DNA of 6,771 nucleotides from a bacterium (GTDB lineage: Bacteria; Electryoneota; Electryoneia; Electryoneales; Electryoneaceae). Below the pieces are notes generated by a model that was given only the letters and a program-made list of their open reading frames with translations, searched no databases and had not been told where the DNA came from. Location of the stretch: NCBI GenBank assembly GCA_014729955.1, contig WJJA01000524.1, positions 1 to 6,771 of the forward strand. The letters run 5' to 3'. The translations under genes and the position numbers were made by a program. Shown piece after piece: positions 1 through 4,086 of this stretch. How positions within the stretch are numbered: position 1 is the stretch's first letter; each line of letters opens with the position of its first letter.

Positions 1-83
1 GACCCGCCTGCTGCTTCCATTCCAGATGATTATTGGTACGGGACTCTTCGTTCTCAGGCGAAGCCCGAAACACCTTTCAATGC

Positions 84-91
84 AGGGGAGG
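84..91 (+). promoter_or_regulatory. Ribosome binding site fixing the start of the first ferritin-like gene
   Basis: AGGGGAGG lies 7 bases before the ATG at 99. The reading frame is open further upstream, with an ATG at 33, but that codon has no purine-rich site in front of it. The encoded extension, which includes a Cys and reads unlike the helical core, does not fit the family. The start at 99 is therefore preferred. Confidence 0.8.
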
Positions 92-98
92 ACACTCC

Positions 99-539
99 AT
101 GTCCCAGAAGGAACAGTACGAGAAGCTCGTAGAAACCCTCGAAAAATGGAAGAAGATCGAGAACGCGTCCGTGGCATCGACCAGCAAGATGCTGGAAAAG
201 ACCGATCACCCGGTTCTTCGCCTGGTGCTCGAGACGATTCAGCGTGACTCGCAGAATCATCACAACCTGCAGCAGATGATCATCGATTCGATGACTGTCA
301 AGCCGATGGAATTGCGCCCGGAAGACGTGTCGGAAATCTGGGACAGCATTGAAGAGCATATCGAGCTCGAGAAGAAGACCCAGGAACTGGCGAAGGATGC
401 GATGGACCAGATTCGCGAAAACCGTTCGCTGGCGACCCAGTTTTACATGCTGAACTACCTGCTCGTGGACGAGGAAAAGCATCAGTTCATGCTCGATTCG
501 CTCGAGAAGCTGAAGAAGGACATGTTCCCTTACGCCTGA
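99..539 (+). CDS. Divergent small ferritin-like (rubrerythrin-superfamily) protein
   Basis: This is a 146-residue, almost entirely helical, charged protein that fits a four-helix ferritin-like fold. Helix 4 carries a clear ExxH iron-ligand motif (E125-E-K-H128) followed by a Leu/Lys-rich helix. Helix 1 offers E21, and helix 3 carries E85, E86, H87, E89 and E91. In helix 2 the usual ExxH is not present: around residues 49-55 the sequence is R-D-S-Q-N-H-H, so the expected glutamate is absent, although D50 could take part. No rubredoxin CxxC motifs, signal peptide or membrane segment are seen. It heads a run of four ferritin-like genes, so a role in iron handling or oxidative stress is likely by context. 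Whether it binds a di-iron centre is uncertain. The class assignment rests on the helix-4 motif, length and neighbours, and the exact family is not recognised. Confidence 0.82.
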   Translation: MSQKEQYEKLVETLEKWKKIENASVASTSKMLEKTDHPVLRLVLETIQRDSQNHHNLQQMIIDSMTVKPMELRPEDVSEIWDSIEEHIELEKKTQELAKDAMDQIRENRSLATQFYMLNYLLVDEEKHQFMLDSLEKLKKDMFPYA

Positions 540-649
540 GCGTTGGACAGACGGATCGTGTCAGAGCAAAAGGGTTGCTTTCGTCAGGTCACACTCGCCT
601 GCGGCAAGCAAGATTTTGACGGAACGTTTGAACCGAATCCTTCGCAGCT

Positions 650-708
650 CCGCCGGTGATCCGGCGGTCGGCAGCGATGAAACATCCCATCGCATCGCTG
701 TTCGCCGG
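650..708 (+). other. Mutually exclusive hairpins in the ferritin leader
   Basis: CCGCCGG (650-656) pairs perfectly with CCGGCGG (661-667) around a TGAT loop. The second arm can instead pair with CGCCGG at 703-708 (661-666 with 703-708), enclosing a further perfect 8-bp stem, CAGCGATG (672-679) with CATCGCTG (693-700). The two folds cannot form together. This is a switch-like arrangement, but chance pairing in GC-rich DNA is possible. Confidence 0.4.
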
Positions 709-730
709 TAAAACATCATACAGCAACACC

Positions 731-769
731 CTTCCGCGCCGGGAAGCAGATCCCGGCGGCGGGAGTTTT
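731..769 (+). terminator. Probable intrinsic terminator or attenuator upstream of ferritin
   Basis: A long GC-rich stem pairs 731-744 with 751-765. It has one bulged base at 759 and one G-T pair, a 6-base loop at 745-750, and is followed directly by TTTT (766-769). It may end transcription from the first ferritin-like gene, whose stop codon is about 190 bases upstream. Alternatively, if ferritin is transcribed from further upstream, it may act as an attenuator in the ferritin leader. The T tract is short, so termination could be partial. Confidence 0.6.
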
Positions 770-831
770 CCGAACACAGAGTTAGGAGAGTAAAACACTC
801 CTCGTTCTGATTGGTAACAAAAGTTTGAACA

Positions 832-849
832 ACCCCATAGACCCCATAG
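832..849 (+). repeat. Two tandem copies of a 9-mer next to the ferritin ribosome binding site
   Basis: ACCCCATAG occurs at 832-840 and again at 841-849. The second copy supplies the first two bases of the AGGAGG ribosome binding site at 848-853. The repeat is exact. Confidence 0.9.
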
Positions 850-858
850 GAGGATACG

Positions 859-1347
859 ATGCAGAAAGACATTCGTGACGCATTGAATTTGCAGGTCAAT
901 CGTGAATATTTCGCCATGTACCTGTACCTGGCGATGGCGTCTCATTTTGAAGCGGAAAATCTGACCGGTTTCGCGAAGTGGTTCGCGTTGCAGTCCGCCG
1001 AAGAGCGCGGTCATGCGGAGAAGATCCTGCGCTACCTGCTGGAGCGTGGTGAGCGTGTCGAGTTGGAAGAGATCGCGAAGCCGCCGATGAGCTGGGACAG
1101 CCCGCGTGATGCGGTCGCGGCCGCTCTCGAGCATGAGAAGAAGGTAACCGGCTGGATCAACGAGATCGTCGACCTGGCGATCAAACACAACGATCACGCG
1201 ACCAACATCTTCCTGCACTGGTTCGTCGAAGAACAGGTGGAAGAGGAATCGTCCGTGGAGGCCATCCTCGACCGTCTCGAGATGATGGGCGACTTCAAGG
1301 GCGGGTTGTTCCTGATGGACCGTGAACTGGCGACCCGGGAAGCGTAA
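859..1347 (+). CDS. ftnA: Bacterial non-haem ferritin
   Basis: This is a 162-residue ferritin of the FtnA type, a cytoplasmic iron-storage protein. The family assembles into 24-subunit shells, oxidises Fe(II) at a di-iron centre and stores ferric mineral. By alignment from memory with E. coli FtnA (offset one residue), all centre ligands are present: E16, E49 and H52 for site A; E93, Q126 and E129 for site B; E48, E125 and E128 near the third site; and Y23. The signature stretches F-A-L-Q-S-A-E-E-R-G-H (42-52) and W-F-V-E-E-Q-V-E-E-E (121-130) are intact. There is no bacterioferritin haem-type character and no cargo-type tail. The start is well supported by AGGAGG at 848-853, five bases before the ATG. 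It is the second of four ferritin-like genes and is followed by its own strong terminator, so it can be a separate transcription unit from the downstream pair. Confidence 0.97.
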   Translation: MQKDIRDALNLQVNREYFAMYLYLAMASHFEAENLTGFAKWFALQSAEERGHAEKILRYLLERGERVELEEIAKPPMSWDSPRDAVAAALEHEKKVTGWINEIVDLAIKHNDHATNIFLHWFVEEQVEEESSVEAILDRLEMMGDFKGGLFLMDRELATREA

Positions 1348-1370
1348 TCCGTTTTGTTCGACCAATCCCT

Positions 1371-1404
1371 CTGCCCACTCCCACGAGGGGGTGGGCAGTT
1401 TTTT
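1371..1404 (+). terminator. Strong intrinsic terminator after ferritin
   Basis: A 12-bp stem pairs 1371-1382 with 1387-1398. The outer eight pairs are perfect, with one T-G pair inside. It has a 4-base loop (ACGA) and is followed by six T's (1399-1404). It begins 23 bases after the ferritin stop codon. Confidence 0.95.
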
Positions 1405-1433
1405 CGACTGGTGTACGCGGGAGCGTGCCGCAT

Positions 1434-1462
1434 TTGAGAACGCGCTTTCGTTGCCGTATTTT
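1434..1462 (+). promoter_or_regulatory. Sigma70-like promoter for the rubrerythrin-like pair
   Basis: TTGAGA (1434-1439, five of six matches to the -35 consensus) is separated by exactly 17 bases from TATTTT (1457-1462, four of six matches to the -10 consensus). It lies between the ferritin terminator and the next gene. It would start transcription near 1469, giving a leader of roughly 65 bases. The call is from consensus matching only, and the organism's own promoter consensus is not known. Confidence 0.6.
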
Positions 1463-1469
1463 ACGGCAA
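1451..1469. promoter_or_regulatory. Perfect inverted repeat overlapping the -10: operator candidate
   Basis: TTGCCGTA, a TTT spacer, then TACGGCAA: two perfect 8-base arms with the -10 hexamer (1457-1462) spanning the centre. A dimeric repressor bound here would block the promoter. The sequence does not read as a typical Fur or PerR box, and the regulator is unknown. It is not followed by the long T tract of a terminator. Confidence 0.6.
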
Positions 1470-1533
1470 AACAGAACCACGGGATGCGGTTGAATCCGGG
1501 CCGCGAACCGAACGGCAAACGGGAGTACATGGT

Positions 1534-2061
1534 ATGGCCGGAGAAGGTGTCCTGAGTGTGGAAGAGGCCATTCTGACCGCGATTGAGTTCGAGACCAAGG
1601 TGCGTGACACCTATCGTGAAGCGGTGGAAAAGGCAGACAATGAAATCGGCGAGCGGATTTTCAAGGTGTTGATGGAAGAGGAACAGGGACACCTGGACTA
1701 TCTCAACAGCCGTCTCGAGGAATGGCGTAAGACCGGCAAGATCCAGCCGGAGAAAATCGAATCCAAACTGCCGACACGTGAGCAGATCGACGAGCAAGTG
1801 AAGGGGCTCGAGAAGAAGCTTGAAGTGAAAGACCGCGGTGTGGAATTGCGGATGCTGCAAAAGGCCCTTGATGTTGAAGAGCAGACCAGCAATTTCTACC
1901 AGCGCATGGTCGATACGATGGAAGATGACGAGAAGATGATGTTTTCCCGCTTCCTGGAGATCGAAGAGGGGCACCTCGCGATTGTGCAGGCGGAAATCGA
2001 TTCCGTCACCGGAATGGGATTTTATTTCGATATGGCCGAGTTTAACCTGGAAGCCGGGTGA
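1534..2061 (+). CDS. Rubrerythrin-type ferritin-like di-iron protein, no rubredoxin domain (first of pair)
   Basis: This 175-residue protein has the four-helix rubrerythrin-superfamily ligand pattern twice over. Helix 1 has E18/E20 followed by Y27, helix 2 has E50-Q-G-H53, helix 3 has E115/E116 followed by F121-Y122, and helix 4 has E144-E-G-H147. A charged linker (about 58-100, containing TGK at 67-69) joins the two halves. No CxxC pairs are present, so there is no rubredoxin electron-transfer domain. Electrons, if used, would come from a partner. Related proteins reduce peroxide or oxidise iron in the cytoplasm, but the substrate here is not shown. GGGAG at 1521-1525 sits 8 bases before this ATG. 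The nearer ATG at 1529 is out of frame and short. The stop codon shares a base with the ribosome binding site of the next gene, so the two genes are very likely cotranscribed and translationally coupled. Confidence 0.92.
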   Translation: MAGEGVLSVEEAILTAIEFETKVRDTYREAVEKADNEIGERIFKVLMEEEQGHLDYLNSRLEEWRKTGKIQPEKIESKLPTREQIDEQVKGLEKKLEVKDRGVELRMLQKALDVEEQTSNFYQRMVDTMEDDEKMMFSRFLEIEEGHLAIVQAEIDSVTGMGFYFDMAEFNLEAG

Positions 2062-2065
2062 GGAG
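2061..2065 (+). promoter_or_regulatory. Ribosome binding site coupling the two rubrerythrin-like genes
   Basis: AGGAG starts on the last base of the upstream TGA stop (2059-2061) and lies 7 bases before ATG 2073. This decides against the GTG at 2058, which has no such site and would overlap the stop. Confidence 0.8.
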
Positions 2066-2072
2066 CAAGGAA

Positions 2073-2585
2073 ATGAACGATCCGAACGAACGGATAACCA
2101 AGGGGTTGCTGCGCGCTATTCAGGCGGAGAGCGACGGCGAGAATTTTTACCGTATGGCAGCCTCTTCCACGAACGACGAGCGCGGCAAGGCGACCTTTCT
2201 GAGATTGGCCGAGGAGGAGCGTGAGCACATCGAGTTCCTCACTCACCAGTACAACCATTTCCTCGAGACCGGCAAACCGGATCTGAACAAGACCCTGTCC
2301 AAACCTTCGTCCTTTGAAGGGTCTCACCCGATCTTCTCAGAAAAGTTAAAGGATCGCATCGAAGAAGCGCACATGGAGATGAGCGCCCTTTCCATTGGTA
2401 TTCAACTCGAGTTGAATGCGATCAACTTTTACAAGACGCAGGCGACGGAGATTGAGAACCAGGCGGTGAAGAAATTTTTCCGTGAACTGGTCGATTGGGA
2501 AACCGGTCATTATCACGCCCTGCTTCGGCAGCAGGAATCGCTCAAGGAAGACTACTGGTCCGCGAGCGGGTTCGCGCCGTTCTAG
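2073..2585 (+). CDS. Rubrerythrin-type ferritin-like di-iron protein, no rubredoxin domain (second of pair)
   Basis: This 170-residue protein has the same architecture as its upstream neighbour. Helix 1 has E19/E23 then F25-Y26, helix 2 has E49-R-E-H52, helix 3 has E113 then F119-Y120, and helix 4 has E143-T-G-H146. The linker again carries TGK (66-68) just after helix 2, which argues for an ancient tandem duplication followed by strong divergence. It lacks rubredoxin cysteines, a signal peptide and membrane segments, so it should be cytoplasmic. A full di-iron ligand set suggests peroxide reduction or ferroxidase chemistry, possibly with the upstream protein as a hetero-partner. That last point is inference from the coupling. 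Only 11 bases separate the two genes. The aromatic C-terminus ends in G-F-A-P-F. The gene is followed by a hairpin that probably ends the operon. Confidence 0.92.
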   Translation: MNDPNERITKGLLRAIQAESDGENFYRMAASSTNDERGKATFLRLAEEEREHIEFLTHQYNHFLETGKPDLNKTLSKPSSFEGSHPIFSEKLKDRIEEAHMEMSALSIGIQLELNAINFYKTQATEIENQAVKKFFRELVDWETGHYHALLRQQESLKEDYWSASGFAPF

Positions 2586-2618
2586 GAAGCATCCCGCTGC
2601 ATTCTATCGCTGAAAACA

Positions 2619-2647
2619 ACCCGGTTTGGTCTGCACTCGAACCGGGT
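2619..2647 (+). terminator. Possible terminator after the rubrerythrin-like pair
   Basis: ACCCGGTT (2619-2626) pairs perfectly with AACCGGGT (2640-2647) around a 13-base loop, starting 33 bases after the stop. The following stretch (ATTCTCGCT) is only weakly T-rich, so termination could be partial or Rho-assisted. Confidence 0.5.
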
Positions 2648-2766
2648 ATTCTCGCTAAATTCACCCGGGATTCGCGCTATCGTCGGACTGGTTGACCGTG
2701 ACGCGAAGTGTCAGAGGCACTCCCGGCGCGGATTGCCATGCTTGTGCCGTTGAAGATCCATTTTCA

Positions 2767-2808
2767 GTGTCGGGTCACACCCCGCTGACGCGGGCCAAGA
2801 CCCGACAC
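2767..2808. other. Nested two-stem hairpin
   Basis: GTGTCGGGTC (2767-2776) is perfectly complementary to GACCCGACAC (2799-2808). Inside, CCCGC (2781-2785) pairs with GCGGG (2790-2794) around TGAC. No T tract follows on the + strand, so it is not a classical terminator. It could be a terminator variant, a small structured RNA or a palindromic repeat unit. Confidence 0.6.
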
Positions 2809-3012
2809 AACATTTCGACGGCACTCCAACCACGTTCGGACAGGTTCTGCGCACGATTGTATCATGCGTGTGATTATTTCAACGCCGGACCTGGTGTTCT
2901 GCCCCCCGTCGCTACCAAAACCATCGATGCGGCGCAACGGTTCACTGGAAGAAATGTGGATGATTGAAAATCTGGCGAAACAATTGAGAGAGTTCACTCC
3001 ATGTCACCAACA

Positions 3013-3033
3013 GGGAAACGTTCCCGCGCGGGA
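3013..3033. other. Two overlapping palindromes
   Basis: GGGAA-ACG-TTCCC (3013-3025) overlaps the perfect 12-base palindrome TCCCGCGCGGGA (3022-3033). The middle TCCC can pair on either side. Either a protein-binding site or chance. Confidence 0.3.
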
Positions 3034-3160
3034 TGGACGCAACTCCAGCAGTCGTTTTGCCTATTCCCGGCCTGAAGGTCTTCTGGGAGGGTGAACGCAT
3101 CCCACCACACGCCGGTTACCCGGAAATTTCACGAGTTCGAAGTGCGTCAGATGCGAGGCG

Positions 3161-3236
3161 CGAAGGATGAAGCTGTATGGCAATACCGCGAATCCTTCGG
3201 AACAAAGCAGATGACGTGCTTGGGACCGCCCGAAGG
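3161..3236. other. Structured element with alternative pairings
   Basis: CGAAGGAT (3161-3168) pairs with ATCCTTCG (3192-3199), enclosing a second stem (3172-3178 with 3183-3189, one mismatch) capped by GGCA, a nearly continuous 39-base hairpin. CCTTCGG (3194-3200) can instead pair with CCGAAGG (3230-3236). No protein in this stretch is recognised. Candidate structured RNA or repeat element. Confidence 0.45.
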
Positions 3237-3356
3237 GTGAATGAATGGGTTTTTCTCTTTTACGTCAGAGTGCAAATCGTCACCGGTAAGAAGTGACAAA
3301 TTGGGGGAACATCTTCTTGTAAAACCAGTCCTTACCATAGATCGCTTTCATCATTC

Positions 3357-3827
3357 ATGAAATATTCGGGTTATTACTCACCCGGTGCCGAAGACTGCCT
3401 TGAGTACCTGCTGCCCCTGGCCGGTCTGCTGCCGACAGACAGCACCTGCGAAGCGATAGTTGACAATGCGGAGTTCGGCCGCTATACCTTCCCAGTCGAA
3501 TTGGAGCAGCCCCTGCCTGTCGAGGGCCTCCCGACGGACGCGGAGCCGTGGATATTGGGCGACACGGTAACAGTCACCTGTGTGCCGGACGAACGTGTTA
3601 AGACGGTCCGTCTGATCGTCTACCGTCACTTCAGCAGCCTCGCAGCGGTGTATACTATTGATGAAACCGGCCGGGTCGATGTACCGATCCCGGATGACGC
3701 ATCCTTTGTTACGCTGAAATTGGAACAGCGATTTGCTCTGACGGAGCATGAAATTCGCAAGGCGGACGAATCGATGTTTTTCATCTCTCGGACCACCCAC
3801 ACTTTCAGAAGGCGTCTCAGCCGGTAG
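3357..3827 (+). CDS. Hypothetical protein of 156 residues
   Basis: The function is not recognised. The predicted protein is acidic through most of its length, with a basic end (R-R-R-L-S-R). From about residue 65 it alternates hydrophobic and polar residues in a way that suggests beta strands (D-T-V-T-V-T-C around 69-75, V-R-L-I-V-Y around 84-89). It has no signal peptide, membrane segment or metal-binding motif. The frame has coding-like composition and is about 58% G+C where counted, which supports a real gene. However, there is no ribosome binding site before ATG 3357 and the upstream DNA is AT-rich. It stands alone, flanked by a long gene-poor region and a hairpin downstream. It could also be a shortened remnant of a larger gene. 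Confidence 0.55.
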   Translation: MKYSGYYSPGAEDCLEYLLPLAGLLPTDSTCEAIVDNAEFGRYTFPVELEQPLPVEGLPTDAEPWILGDTVTVTCVPDERVKTVRLIVYRHFSSLAAVYTIDETGRVDVPIPDDASFVTLKLEQRFALTEHEIRKADESMFFISRTTHTFRRRLSR

Positions 3828-3888
3828 ATCCGGAGGTTTTGACGACGTCTGCCGCAAGAACCGACTCATCGTTTTGAGGTACACAGGT

Positions 3889-3911
3889 GGATCCATCAAC
3901 TCGATGGATCC
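3889..3911 (+). terminator. Hairpin, possible terminator after the hypothetical gene
   Basis: GGATCCATC (3889-3897) pairs perfectly with GATGGATCC (3903-3911) around a 5-base loop. TTGCTGTCTT follows, T-rich but interrupted. It lies about 60 bases after the stop of the gene ending at 3827. Confidence 0.5.
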
Positions 3912-3946
3912 TTGCTGTCTTGCGAACGTGAAGGAACCAACGACGG

Positions 3947-3975
3947 TTTACCCGTGATGCGGCTTGTAGCATATT
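3947..3975 (+). promoter_or_regulatory. Weak promoter candidate for glnS
   Basis: TTTACC (3947-3952), 17 bases, CATATT (3970-3975): four of six consensus matches in each box. It would give a leader of about 105 bases. No better pair was found before glnS. Confidence 0.25.
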
Positions 3976-4086
3976 CTCCCAACACACACCATGAGCCGGA
4001 CCTCAAGCGCCCCCGTTGAAGCGCCGTCCCGCATGCGCTAAGTTGTACGCTTTGCAGGAATCCTCTCTCAGCGCTGGATACAAACC

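Larger units (their letters stand above)
540..858 (+). other. 319-base structured intergenic region before ferritin
   Basis: No credible gene lies here. The stretch contains a perfect 7-bp hairpin (650-656 with 661-667), an 8-bp hairpin (672-679 with 693-700), a terminator-like stem-loop (731-769), and a duplicated 9-mer touching the ferritin ribosome binding site. The best promoter candidate between the terminator and ferritin is weak: TTCCGA at 768-773, 17 bases, TAAAAC at 791-796. A TTGACG at 616-621 has no good -10 partner. Where ferritin transcription starts is therefore unclear. Confidence 0.6.
2586..3356. other. About 770 bases without a convincing gene, rich in stem-loops
   Basis: Open frames here are short, overlap each other on both strands, lack ribosome binding sites and encode nothing recognisable. 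The region holds the hairpin at 2619-2647, a nested hairpin at 2767-2808, overlapping palindromes at 3013-3033, and a structured element at 3161-3236. It ends in an AT-rich stretch: 3241-3360 is 40% G+C by direct count, against 58% in 3541-3600. It may hold a decayed gene, a non-coding RNA or a dispersed repeat. No transposase remnant is recognisable. Confidence 0.6.

Noticed and set aside
589..1974. 461-codon open frame on the - strand opposite the ferritin genes
   Set aside because: It lies antisense to clearly identified ferritin and rubrerythrin-type genes, and its product is of no recognisable family. It is a codon-bias shadow.
99..2585. Encapsulin-type iron compartment
   Set aside because: No shell protein is present in the window. 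None of the four C-termini looks like a cargo-targeting peptide.
2692..3094. Two overlapping short + strand frames (2692-2967 and 2864-3094)
   Set aside because: There is no ribosome binding site, no recognisable protein, heavy overlap with each other and with a - strand frame, and strong hairpins inside.
3120..3145. tRNA-like T-loop (GTTCGAA near 3135)
   Set aside because: No flanking 5-bp T stem, acceptor stem or anticodon arm can be formed around it.
3147..3338. 63-codon - strand frame in the structured region
   Set aside because: There is no ribosome binding site or family match, and it overlaps the hairpin element. It is more likely non-coding.
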